Assembly (NCBI RefSeq): GCF_010993745.1 | Contig: NZ_WOTN01000002.1 | Coordinates: 1,984,001 to 2,048,000, forward strand | DNA: 64,000 nt | DNA from: Fodinicola acaciae | GTDB lineage: Bacteria > Actinomycetota > Actinomycetes > Mycobacteriales > HKI-0501 | Reading direction: 5' to 3' | In this document: piece after piece, positions 48,191 through 56,289 of the stretch | Position numbering within the stretch: the stretch's first letter is position 1 | How the letters are laid out: the number at the start of each line of letters is the position of its first letter | Translations under genes and position numbers: made by a program | Notes under the pieces: generated by a model | What the model was told of the DNA's origin: nothing | The model's input: only the letters and a program-made list of their open reading frames with translations | Databases searched by the model: none

Positions 48191-49430
48191 GTGCGTACAC
48201 GCGGGCCCAGTCGACGTCGAAGTAGGCCTCCTGCATGCCACCGGCGCCGAAGAAATTGTCGAGCTGGATGGTCTGGTGCATCGGTCCCGGCGCCTGTACG
48301 TCCGGATCCGTGTCGTGGAACCACACTTTCCCGTCGATGTATCCGGTCAAGCCGCTCTGAGCCCATTCAAATCCATAATTGTGCCACTGCGACAGGTCCA
48401 GGTCACCGGAGTGGTATTCGTCCTGTACGACCCCGGAATCCGTTGGATGGTGAAGAAAAGCGGTCGCCCGCTGGTCGCCGACGTTGACCTCGAAATAGTC
48501 GTACTCGCCGCCCTGCGGCCATTCGTCGGAGTCCGGCCAGGTGATCAGCACCGGGTGATACGCGTGGCCGCTCGCTCCGGACGCCGCCTGCACCCGGGCG
48601 CGTACTTCCCAGCGGCCGAGCTTCTGGCCGAGGTTGGACGCCAGCCCGGCGCTGTCGCCGTTGGCTTTTCCGGTCTGCCGCAGGAAACTTCCGTTGACGT
48701 AGTTGGCGTCGACGCACCGGCGGCCGTTGCCGGCGTGGCCCGGCCAGCAGTTGTCGTCGCCGCCGTGCCCGTAGATTCCCCATTTCTGGCTGTCGGGCAG
48801 GCCGGTGTAGTTGAACTCGTCGGAGGCCGGCAGCGGCTGTCCCCAGTGGAAGTTGCCGGCCGCGGTGTCACCGTCACCGGCCGGCGGAGTCGTCGGCGGG
48901 GTGACCACCTCGCCCTGGTAGCTGGCCGCGGTCGACTGCCAGTTGCCGGACGCCCCGGTCACCGTCTCCAGCGGATGCGAGTTGGTCGCTCCGGCCGGCG
49001 CCACCAGCGTCGCCTGTACGGTCTTCCAGTCGCTCGCCGAGCCGGTCACCGCGGTGCCGTGGCTGGAGCCGAGATAGCGGCCGCCGCTGCCGTACCAGTC
49101 CATCTCGACGCGTGCCTTGCCGGTGAGCTTGGTGTCCACCGCGATCGTGTACGACTTGCCGCCGGTGACCGGCAGCTGCGGCAGGTAGATGCCGGCGTCG
49201 GCGGAGCTGAGCCGCACCTGGTAGCCGTACGTCGCGGTCGGATGGCCGGTGACGGCGACCCGCTGGCCGGTGCCGCCGCTCAGCACACCCCAGCCGGTGG
49301 CGTCGGTCGCCAGCACCGGGTTGGTCGCCAGGTTCTCGCCGGCGTTGGCGGCCAGCGGCACGGCGAGACCGGCGGCGAGCAGCACGGCGGCGGCTCCGGC
49401 CAGCAGTGGTCGGCGATCGGGGACAGGCAT
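48183..49430 (-). CDS. Secreted glycoside hydrolase family 16 (beta-glucanase-like)
   Basis: A 415-aa secreted enzyme. A signal peptide (LLAGAAAVLLAAGLAVPLAA) is followed by a carbohydrate-binding-like beta-sandwich (~30-165), a Pro/Thr linker (PPTTPPAGDGD) and the GH16 jelly roll (~195-415). The catalytic motif is EYDYFE in QGGEYDYFEVNVG (ExDxxE), with the two Glu as nucleophile and acid. GH16 members cut beta-1,3/1,4-glucans, agar or similar. A strong GGAGGAGAAG ribosome site precedes ATG 49430. It is likely linked to the adjacent membrane SARP sensor. Confidence 0.9.
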   Translation of the reverse strand: MPVPDRRPLLAGAAAVLLAAGLAVPLAANAGENLATNPVLATDATGWGVLSGGTGQRVAVTGHPTATYGYQVRLSSADAGIYLPQLPVTGGKSYTIAVDTKLTGKARVEMDWYGSGGRYLGSSHGTAVTGSASDWKTVQATLVAPAGATNSHPLETVTGASGNWQSTAASYQGEVVTPPTTPPAGDGDTAAGNFHWGQPLPASDEFNYTGLPDSQKWGIYGHGGDDNCWPGHAGNGRRCVDANYVNGSFLRQTGKANGDSAGLASNLGQKLGRWEVRARVQAASGASGHAYHPVLITWPDSDEWPQGGEYDYFEVNVGDQRATAFLHHPTDSGVVQDEYHSGDLDLSQWHNYGFEWAQSGLTGYIDGKVWFHDTDPDVQAPGPMHQTIQLDNFFGAGGMQEAYFDVDWARVYALT

Positions 49431-49491
49431 GGCGGTCTTCTCCTCCGGTTGGCGAACGTCTCCGCCTTCAAACGCGCGTCCGGCCCGGAAG

Positions 49492-50580
49492 TCACACACA
49501 GGAGGCGATGACCGCGTCGCTGACCGCCTGTTGGTGCGCCACGGCCTCGCGGCGCGGCAGGGCGAGATTGGTCGTGTACGCGAAAACCAGGTCGCGGCTC
49601 GGGTCGCACCAGGCGTTGCAGATGCTGCTGCCGTTGTGCCCGAAGGCCTCGCGGCTGGCGGTCTGGCCCATCGCGCGCGATCCGCCGCCGAGCTGGAATC
49701 CGTGTCCCCAGCGCACTTTCCGCTGGATCGTACGGTCGAGCTCGCCGTCGCAGGACTCGCGCCGCGCCGCATCGATGGCGGCTGCCGGCAGCACGCGCCT
49801 GCCGTCGCCCTCGCCGCCGTTGAGCAGCATCCGATAGAACAACGCGAGATCGCGAGCCGTGGTCGAGATGCCGGCGGCCGGGATGACCGCGCGGCGCGTG
49901 CCGCGCCGGTTGAACAGCACGCGGCGGCCGACCTCGCTGGGGTGGCCGGCACGCAGTGGTACGCGCCGGCTCCACCAGGCAGCCGGCAGGCCGAGCCGCA
50001 GGTCCGGCAGGCCGAGCGGATCGACCAGCTCGCCGGCCAGGAACTCCTCGACCGGCCGGCCGGAGACCCGTCTGACCAGCTCACCGAGGATGAAGCCGTA
50101 CGAGAGCACGTGATAGGCCGGCACCTGGCCGACCGGCCAGCGCGGCCGGGCGCGCTCCGCGAGCCGTACGCTGCGGTCCCAGTCGGCCATCGCCAGCACG
50201 TCACCGGCAAAGCTGCCGGAGGACATCGGCACGCCGGCGCGATGCGTCAGCACGTGCCGGATGGTGATCGACTCCTTACCGTTTCGCGCGTACGCGGGCC
50301 AATGGGCGGCCACCGGATCGTCGAGATCGAGCAGGCCGCGGTCGGCGAGCAGATGGACGCACAGCGCCACGAACGGCTTGCTCACCGAAAACGTGATGAA
50401 CAGGTCGTCGCGGTGGCAGCCTTTCCAGCGATCGAGCAGCACACGGTCGCCGCGCAGCACACAAAGCCGAGCGGCTCCAGGCCGAGCCGCGACCAGGTCC
50501 CAGGCACGCTGCAGACCGACGGCCTCGTCGCTCGCCGCGACCTTCCACTCCACAAGGCCGAGCTTAGAGGCCGCGCACAT
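49492..50580 (-). CDS. Beta-lactamase-fold serine hydrolase (class C-like)
   Basis: A 362-aa serine hydrolase. SxxK is SVSK in FITFSVSKPFVALCV. A Tyr in VPAYHVLSYGFILGELV supplies the second motif, and HNG in EAFGHNGSSICNAWCDP the third. There is no signal peptide, so it is probably a cytosolic esterase or amidase and not a penicillin target. The start may be ATG 50580 or GTG 50553; the latter begins VEWKVAASDEAVGL. Its upstream region is a long palindrome. Confidence 0.85.
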   Translation of the reverse strand: MCAASKLGLVEWKVAASDEAVGLQRAWDLVAARPGAARLCVLRGDRVLLDRWKGCHRDDLFITFSVSKPFVALCVHLLADRGLLDLDDPVAAHWPAYARNGKESITIRHVLTHRAGVPMSSGSFAGDVLAMADWDRSVRLAERARPRWPVGQVPAYHVLSYGFILGELVRRVSGRPVEEFLAGELVDPLGLPDLRLGLPAAWWSRRVPLRAGHPSEVGRRVLFNRRGTRRAVIPAAGISTTARDLALFYRMLLNGGEGDGRRVLPAAAIDAARRESCDGELDRTIQRKVRWGHGFQLGGGSRAMGQTASREAFGHNGSSICNAWCDPSRDLVFAYTTNLALPRREAVAHQQAVSDAVIASCV

Positions 50581-50707
50581 AGGGGAGCGGGCGATAGCCG
50601 AGCCCAGGCGCCGCCTGCCGGCACCGACGAAGTAGCGCTGCTACGACGGCCGGCCCCGCGGCACCGGCAGACGACGCCTGAATCTCGACTCACACCCGCT
50701 CCCCTAT
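50579..50707. repeat. Long imperfect hairpin (129 nt) upstream of the serine hydrolase
   Basis: The outer arms ATAGGGGAGCGGG (50579-50591) and CCCGCTCCCCTAT (50695-50707) are perfectly complementary. The middle arms 50607-50627 and 50658-50678 pair over ~21 bp with a few mismatches. The apex GTAGC-gct-GCTAC (50632-50644) is also perfect. The whole region can fold as one stem. It is non-coding and directly abuts the TIR element at 50730. Confidence 0.7.
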
Positions 50708-50729
50708 CTGCGCGACCTCATAAGGCGAT

Positions 50730-51175
50730 GGCCGCAGGGACTCCCTACGTGCATCCGGCGCCAATGCCAGGAACTTTGAGGTCGTTTGGATCGCCTCTCC
50801 TCGTGTGGTGTGACTCGTAGTGACCGGATTGCCGGTGACGACACGCCTCGGGTTCGCGAACTCGACGTTGTCGACTGCTCTTTCGGCGTGTCGAGGTCCA
50901 CAACGTCGAGTTCGTGAGTTCGGAGCTCGCCGGGCGGGACTGTCCGTGACCGCGGCCGGCTGTCCTCGCGCATCGTGTGCGGAAAAATCCCGCATCTGAG
51001 GGCCGGTCGTACCAGGATTTCTCCACACCCGACGAGCCGTCACCACACTCGGGACAGCCACAGCATGCGGTGAACGGAGCATCCCGTGCATCAGACGCAC
51101 GGCATGCTCCGTTGCCACCACGGACATTAAGTTCCTGGCATTGGCACCCGGCGCAAGTAGAGAGTCCCTGCGGCC
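50730..51175. mobile_element. Non-autonomous TIR element (MITE-like), 446 bp
   Basis: The terminal inverted repeats at 50730-50776 and 51129-51175 (47 bp each) match at 41 of 47 positions, beginning GGCCGCAGGGACTC and ending CCAATGCCAGGAACTT. Inside are two more inverted repeats: perfect 15-bp arms CGAACTCGACGTTGT at 50857-50871 and 50900-50914, and 17-bp arms at 51073-51089 and 51097-51113 around ATCAGAC with one mismatch. No transposase frame is present. A decayed relative lies at 14160-14290. With the palindrome before it, it fills the 660-bp gap. Confidence 0.75.
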
Positions 51176-51241
51176 GAAGCCCCAAACCGGACAGCGGTGA
51201 CCGTAGAGTCGAGGCAACGACGGCACAAGGACGGAGAGCGC

Positions 51242-52159
51242 GTGATCGTCACGTTGACGCCGACGCCGAGCATCGACCGTACGGTGACGCTCGACCGGCT
51301 GGTACGCGGCGCGGTCAACCGCACCAGCGCGGCGCACGTGGAGGCGAGCGGCAAAGGCGTCAACGTCACGCGCGTACTCGTCGCGCGCGGCTATCGGTCG
51401 CTCGCCGTGGTGCCGGCCGGTGGTGCCGAAGGCGACCAGCTCCTCGCGCTGCTCGACGGCATCCAGACCAGGGCGATCGCCACGAAGCGGCCGGTACGCG
51501 TGAACCTCTCGGTCGTGCTGCCGGGCGGCGAGACCACCAAGCTCAACGAGCCCGGCGCCGAGCTCTCGCCGGACGAGCAGGCCGCCCTGGTCGTGGCGGC
51601 GGCGACGGCGTGTCAGGACGTACGCGCGCGTTGGCTGGTCATCTCCGGCTCGCTGCCGGCCAACGCCGAGACGCTGGTCGCGGCGGCGGTCGCCGCCGGA
51701 CACGCTGCCGGTGCCAAGGTCGCGGTCGACACGTCCGGCAGCGCGCTCACGTCCGCGATCGACGCGGGCGCCGACCTCATCGCGCCGAACACCGACGAGC
51801 TGGCGGCGGTCAGCGGCGCCGCCGTACGCACCCCGGCCGATGCCGTGAAGGTCGCTCACGACCTGGCGCCACGCGCGTTGTCGCTGGTCAGCATGGGTCC
51901 GTACGGTGCCGTACTGGTCGCCGGCGACGCCTGGTGGCAGGCCACACCGCCGCCGATCGAGGTCGTCAACACGGTCGGCGCCGGCGATGCGCTGCTGGCC
52001 GGCTTCCTCGCCGAGGAGGGACCGGAGCCGGCGCGGCTGGCGCGAGCGGTCGCGTGGGGGACGTCCGCGTGCCTGGTCTCCGGCACCGCGGAGATCCCTG
52101 ACCAGCCGGTTTCGCCGGAAGCGGTCAGCGTCACTCCGGGCGCGCCGGCCGGCGGTTGA
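51242..52159 (+). CDS. PfkB-family sugar-phosphate kinase (1-phosphofructokinase-like)
   Basis: A 305-aa ribokinase-fold kinase. IVTLTPTPSIDRTVTLDRL and EASGKGVNVTRVLVARGYRS are typical of FruK/tagatose-6-phosphate kinases; the C-terminal ATP/catalytic block is VVNTVGAGDALLAGFLAEEG (GAGD, catalytic Asp). It phosphorylates a sugar phosphate such as fructose-1-phosphate or tagatose-6-phosphate. The GTG at 51242 was chosen for its ribosome site (ACGGAGAGC) and conserved start. It heads the operon with the next three genes (49-bp gap). Confidence 0.85.
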   Translation: MIVTLTPTPSIDRTVTLDRLVRGAVNRTSAAHVEASGKGVNVTRVLVARGYRSLAVVPAGGAEGDQLLALLDGIQTRAIATKRPVRVNLSVVLPGGETTKLNEPGAELSPDEQAALVVAAATACQDVRARWLVISGSLPANAETLVAAAVAAGHAAGAKVAVDTSGSALTSAIDAGADLIAPNTDELAAVSGAAVRTPADAVKVAHDLAPRALSLVSMGPYGAVLVAGDAWWQATPPPIEVVNTVGAGDALLAGFLAEEGPEPARLARAVAWGTSACLVSGTAEIPDQPVSPEAVSVTPGAPAGG

Positions 52160-52207
52160 TTTGATTGGGTGGAGTGACAGACGTACGTCCAGGCGAGGAG
52201 TGAGCTG

Positions 52208-53209
52208 ATGAGAGCCGCGGTCATCCACGAGCCAGGCAAGGTCTCGGTCGAGACGGTGCCGGATCCGACGCCGGGGCCGCGCGAGGTCGTCGTCGGCGTC
52301 GCCGCGTGCGGCATCTGCGGCACCGACCTGCACATCGCCGAAGGCGAGTTCGCGCCGTCGTTGCCGATCATCCCCGGTCACGAGTTCGCCGGCGAGGTGG
52401 TCGAGGTCGGTTCGGAGGTGACCGAGGTGCGCGTCGGCGACCGGGTCGCCGTCGACCCGTCGCTGTTCTGCGGAGAGTGTCACTACTGCAAGATCGGCCG
52501 CGGCAACCTGTGCGAGCGCTGGGCGGCGATCGGTGTGTCGGTCTCCGGCGGCGCGGCCGAGTTTGCGAAGGCGCCGGTCAAAAACCTGGCCGTGCTGCCC
52601 GAAGGCGTACGCATGGAGGACGCGGCACTGATCGAGCCACTGTCCTGCGTCGTACGCGGCTTCGACATCCTGTCCGCGCGCGTCGGTCAGCACCTGCTGA
52701 TCTATGGCGCCGGCACGATGGGGTTGATGAACCTGCAGATGGCCACCCGCGCCGGTGCGGTCTCGGTCTCGGTGGTGGACACCAACGCCGATCGGCTCGC
52801 GACCGCCACCAAGCTCGGCGCGACCGCGGTCGCGACCAGCGCCGACGACCTGGACCGGCCGCAAGGTTGGGAAATCGTCATCGACTGCACCGGCGTGGTC
52901 GCCGCCATCGAGGACGGCTTCAACCGCGTACGCAAAGGCGGCACGTTCATGCAGTTTGGCGTGTCGGCCGAGAAAGCGGTCGCCAGGTTCTCACCTTTCC
53001 GGATCTACAACGAGGAAATCACCATCGTCGGCTCGATGGCGGTGCTGCACAGCTATCCGCGTGCCGCCGAGCTGTTCGCCGCCGGCCTGCTCGACGCGGA
53101 CAGCATCATCACGCACCGGCTGCCGCTGGAGGAATATCCGGCCGCGCTGGAGGCCTTCCGTGCCGGCAAGGGCCTGAAAACCCAGGTGTTGCCGGGGAAG
53201 AAGGCGTGA
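52208..53209 (+). CDS. Zinc-dependent alcohol/polyol dehydrogenase (MDR family)
   Basis: A 333-aa medium-chain dehydrogenase. The catalytic-zinc residues lie in CGICGTDLHIAEGEF (Cys) and IIPGHEFAGEVVEVG (His-Glu). Structural-zinc cysteines are in CGECHYCKIGRGNLC. The Rossmann region is HLLIYGAGTMGLMNLQMA. It is of the sorbitol/L-threonine/arabitol dehydrogenase type; it probably oxidises a polyol with NAD(P). An excellent ribosome site, GGCGAGGAGTGAG, precedes ATG 52208. The stop overlaps the next GTG. Confidence 0.9.
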   Translation: MRAAVIHEPGKVSVETVPDPTPGPREVVVGVAACGICGTDLHIAEGEFAPSLPIIPGHEFAGEVVEVGSEVTEVRVGDRVAVDPSLFCGECHYCKIGRGNLCERWAAIGVSVSGGAAEFAKAPVKNLAVLPEGVRMEDAALIEPLSCVVRGFDILSARVGQHLLIYGAGTMGLMNLQMATRAGAVSVSVVDTNADRLATATKLGATAVATSADDLDRPQGWEIVIDCTGVVAAIEDGFNRVRKGGTFMQFGVSAEKAVARFSPFRIYNEEITIVGSMAVLHSYPRAAELFAAGLLDADSIITHRLPLEEYPAALEAFRAGKGLKTQVLPGKKA

Positions 53210-54231
53210 GCTCGATCCTCGCCGTCGGCGACCAGTTCATTCCGGCCGAGCAGTTCCGCGAAGTGCTGGACGCGCGCGCGTTCACGTTGCCTGGCAGCAA
53301 AGCCGAGCAGCACGAGGCCCAACAGCTGATGGAGAGAGGCGGCGCCGGAGCCGTGCCGGCGCCGCCTGAGCTGCTGTCCGCGATCGGCGACGCCGAGGTG
53401 TTGTGCGTACATTTCGCGCCGGTGTCGGCGGACGTGTTCGCCGCCGGTCCACGGCTGAAGCTGGTCGCGGTCGCGCGTACGGGCTTGGAAAACGTCGACA
53501 TCGACGCGGCGACCGAGCGCGGCATCGGTGTCGTGCCGGTCTTCGGCCGCAACGCGTCCGCGGTCGCGGAGCTGCAGATCGGCCTGATGCTGGCCGAGGC
53601 GCGCAACATCGCGCGCGCCGACGCGTCGGTGAAAAGCGGCCAGTGGCGCAAGGAGTTTCCTGGCGCGCGCATCGAAATCGGCGGTCGTACGGTCGGCATG
53701 CTCGGCTTTGGCCACGTCGGCCGGCGGTTTGCCGAGAAACTGAGCGGATTCCGGCCGCGGCTGCTCGCGTACGATCCATACGTCGCCGACGATGTGCTGG
53801 TCGACGCCGGTGTGGAACGCGCCGGCAACGCCGAGCAGATCTTCTCCGAGTCGGACTTCGTGGTCGTACAACTGCGGCACAGCGCCGAAACCAACCGGAT
53901 GATCGGCGCGAAGCAGCTGGAGCTGATGAAGCCGGAGGCCTATTTCATCAACGTCTCGCGGAGTCGGGTGGTCGACACCGACGCGTTGTACGACGCGCTG
54001 GAAAACGGCCGGATTTCCGGCGCCGGCCTCGATGTATTCGACAGCGAGCCGCTGCCGGCCGACAGTCCGTGGCGGTCGCTGGACAACGTCACGTTCACCA
54101 CGCATTTCGGCGGCGACACGGTCGACACCAACCGTACGTCGGTGCGGCTGGTCGCCGACGCGGTCGAGGAGTTTCTGGCCACCGGCAGGTGTGCGACCGC
54201 GGCGAACGCCGCCGAGTTGGGTTGGGTGTGA
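53206..54231 (+). CDS. D-2-hydroxyacid dehydrogenase (NAD-dependent)
   Basis: A 341-aa 2-hydroxyacid dehydrogenase. RTVGMLGFGHVGRRFAEKLS is the NAD Rossmann motif (GxGxxG variant). The catalytic Arg is in FVVVQLRHSAETNRMIG, Glu in FDSEPLPADSPWRSLDN, and His in TFTTHFGGDTVDTN. It is related to phosphoglycerate dehydrogenase and erythronate-type enzymes. The GTG start overlaps the MDR stop by 4 bp; the stop overlaps the kinase start by 4 bp. Confidence 0.85.
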   Translation: MSSILAVGDQFIPAEQFREVLDARAFTLPGSKAEQHEAQQLMERGGAGAVPAPPELLSAIGDAEVLCVHFAPVSADVFAAGPRLKLVAVARTGLENVDIDAATERGIGVVPVFGRNASAVAELQIGLMLAEARNIARADASVKSGQWRKEFPGARIEIGGRTVGMLGFGHVGRRFAEKLSGFRPRLLAYDPYVADDVLVDAGVERAGNAEQIFSESDFVVVQLRHSAETNRMIGAKQLELMKPEAYFINVSRSRVVDTDALYDALENGRISGAGLDVFDSEPLPADSPWRSLDNVTFTTHFGGDTVDTNRTSVRLVADAVEEFLATGRCATAANAAELGWV

Positions 54232-55748
54232 GCGAGCTGCTGCTCGGCATCGACGCCGGCCAGACGGTCACCAAGGCCGCGCTTTTCGACCTCTCCGGTC
54301 ACCAGCGCGGCATTGGTTCGGCCCGCGTGCCGACGCTGACGCCGAGGCCGCGGTGGGTCGAGCGTGACATGGACGCGGTCTGGGACGCGACCACGTCGGC
54401 GATCCGCGCGGCGTTGGCGTCGGCCGGCGCGTCCGGTGACGACGTGGTCGCCGTCGGCCTGGCCGGTCACAACGACGGCGCGTATTTGGTCGATGCCGCG
54501 GGCAAACCCGTACGTGCCGGCATCACTGCGGTCGACTCGCGCGCCTACTCCATTGTGGACCGCTGGCGTGGCGAAGGTGTCGCCGAGCAGGCACTGCCGC
54601 TGACCGGCCAGTCGCCGTTCGCCGGCTCACCGGCGGCGATCTATCGCTGGCTGGCCGAAAACGAGCCGACCAACTGGACGCGTACGCGCTGGGTGCTGTT
54701 CTGCAAGGACTGGCTGCGGCTCCGGCTGACCGGCGAGGTGGCGACCGATGCCACCGAGGCCAGTGCGTCTTTCACCGACGTACGCACGCAAACGTACAGC
54801 CCCATGGCGTTTGAGCTGTACGACGTACCAGGGATCGTCGACCGACTGCCGCCGTTGCTTGGCAGCGCTGAGAAAGCCGGCGAGATCACCGCCGAGGCGG
54901 CCGAGGCGACTGGACTCCGGGCCGGCACGCCGGTCGTCACCGGCGCGCACGACGTCGACGCCGCGGCGCTTGGCATGGGGGCCGCCGGCGTCGGCGACGT
55001 TTCGTTGGTGATGGGCACTTTCAGCATCAACCAGGTGGTCTCCGACCAGGTGCGGCTCGACCACCGCTGGCAGGCGCGCGCGTTCCTGCGGCCCGGCCAG
55101 TGGCTCAACATGTCGACCTCGCCAGCCTCCTCGTCCAACCTCGACTGGTTTGTGCGTACGCTGTGCGGCACCGACGCGGCACGCGACGAAGCCGCCGGCA
55201 AGCCCTACGCCTTCGTGGCGGAGGAAGCGGCCGCGGCGGTCACGCAGGACGACACGGATCCGTTGGTTTTCCTGCCATTCCTCTACGGATCGCCGCTGGA
55301 CCTCGGCGCGCAGGCCGCCGGTGGCTTCTACGGAATGCGCGGCTGGCACACGCGCGGCCACCTTCTGCTGGCGCTCATGGAAGGTGTCGTCTTCAACCAC
55401 AGATGGCATCTGGACGCGCTGCGGTCGGCCTTTGCGCTGGCCTCGCCGGCGCGACTTTGCGGCGGTGGCGCGAAAAGTCCACTGTGGACACAGCTGCTGG
55501 CCGACGCGACCGGGCTCGCCCTGCAGGTCACCGACACCGACGAGCCAGGAGCGCTCGGCGCCGCGCTGCTCGCCGGCGTCGGCGCCGGCCGGTATGGCTC
55601 GTTGTCCGAGGCCGCCGACGCGGCCGTACGGGTCGTGCGCGACGCGCAGCCGACCGAGAGCGGTCGCGACCGGATGGCGCGGCGCTGGACCGAATATCAG
55701 CGCGTCGTCGCCGCACTCCTTACGCTCTGGACCGAATCCGCCGGCTGA
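54228..55748 (+). CDS. FGGY-family carbohydrate kinase
   Basis: A 506-aa sugar or polyol kinase of the ASKHA fold. LLLGIDAGQTVTKAALFDLS is the N-terminal phosphate loop. The active-site Asp is in VTGAHDVDAAALGMGAAGVG. The second-domain signature is LMEGVVFNHRWHLDALR, and RLCGGGAKSPLWTQLLAD is the ATP-binding motif. The group includes xylulokinase and erythritol/L-fuculose kinases; the substrate is not assignable. It is the last gene of the four-gene operon (stop 55748), after which come a palindrome and a hairpin. Confidence 0.85.
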   Translation: MSELLLGIDAGQTVTKAALFDLSGHQRGIGSARVPTLTPRPRWVERDMDAVWDATTSAIRAALASAGASGDDVVAVGLAGHNDGAYLVDAAGKPVRAGITAVDSRAYSIVDRWRGEGVAEQALPLTGQSPFAGSPAAIYRWLAENEPTNWTRTRWVLFCKDWLRLRLTGEVATDATEASASFTDVRTQTYSPMAFELYDVPGIVDRLPPLLGSAEKAGEITAEAAEATGLRAGTPVVTGAHDVDAAALGMGAAGVGDVSLVMGTFSINQVVSDQVRLDHRWQARAFLRPGQWLNMSTSPASSSNLDWFVRTLCGTDAARDEAAGKPYAFVAEEAAAAVTQDDTDPLVFLPFLYGSPLDLGAQAAGGFYGMRGWHTRGHLLLALMEGVVFNHRWHLDALRSAFALASPARLCGGGAKSPLWTQLLADATGLALQVTDTDEPGALGAALLAGVGAGRYGSLSEAADAAVRVVRDAQPTESGRDRMARRWTEYQRVVAALLTLWTESAG

Positions 55749-55820
55749 CCGGCGAAGATCAGGATGGCGGCGATGTTTGCGGCCACCCGCTGCAGATCCA
55801 TCCTTTGCCGAGGGTGGCAC

Positions 55821-55838
55821 GCGCCCCGGCCGGGGCGC
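55821..55838. repeat. 18-bp perfect palindrome after the sugar operon
   Basis: GCGCCCCGG-CCGGGGCGC is a perfect, loop-less palindrome. It lies ~70 bp after the FGGY-kinase stop, in a 340-bp stretch with no convincing gene. It may be a protein-binding site or part of a terminator region. Nothing else recognisable was seen from 55749 to 56020. Confidence 0.45.
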
Positions 55839-56021
55839 AGGCCGGGATGCCAGCTGGTGTCGACGTCGAGCGGGATCGACGGCCTCGTGCGGAGACTGCC
55901 GGTGATCGTCTCGCTGCCGAGAATCCGTTCGTACGACATGGCCAGAAGTATGACAACGATGGCCGTCACAGCGCGCCGACCAGCGGGGACAGGTCGGTTG
56001 TCCAAAGAGGCAGACATGACT

Positions 56022-56047
56022 GAGGCCGTCCCGGCTGGGACGGCCTC
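56022..56047. terminator. Strong bidirectional-type hairpin terminator
   Basis: GAGGCCGTCCC-ggct-GGGACGGCCTC has perfect 11-bp arms and a 4-nt loop. It lies between the sugar operon (plus strand, ending 55748) and the small minus-strand gene ending 56085, so it could stop transcription from both sides. It is the most stable simple hairpin in the area. Confidence 0.6.
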
Positions 56048-56084
56048 CTCTATGCCGTTTGTGTGGCCGACCGGCCGCACAAAT

Positions 56085-56231
56085 CTATAGCTGGATGCCT
56101 CGCGCGATCATGCTGCGATCGCGTACTCGCTCCAGCTGGCGGTCGGCACGCGGCGCGGTCTCCCGAGTGACCGTGCGCCTGTCGCCGCGGTGAGTGGGAA
56201 GGCGGAACATCTGCACCACCTCCGTCGTCAT
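56085..56231 (-). CDS. Small 48-aa basic protein, unknown
   Basis: A short minus-strand frame: MTTEVVQMFRLPTHRGDRRT, a basic middle, and an end at MIARGIQL. An ACGGAG site lies six bases before ATG 56231, and the strong hairpin at 56022-56047 follows its stop by 38 bp, so it has the parts of a small transcription unit. There are no homologues I can name. It precedes no obvious partner; the LLM gene at 56290-57201 lies upstream on the same strand, 58 bp away. Confidence 0.45.
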   Translation of the reverse strand: MTTEVVQMFRLPTHRGDRRTVTRETAPRADRQLERVRDRSMIARGIQL

Positions 56232-56289
56232 GGATGCTCCGTCTGATAGAGCAAAGGACGACCCAAATTTGTTCCGGCTGTGATCCGGC

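Noticed and set aside
46205-48241. Long minus-strand N-terminal extension of the ECF sigma factor
   Set aside because: The extension lies opposite the SARP-fusion gene and has no domain; sigma2 begins cleanly at the ATG at 46204.
55697-56080. 127-codon minus-strand frame after the sugar operon
   Set aside because: It contains the 18-bp palindrome and the terminator hairpin, has no ribosome site and overlaps the kinase gene end.
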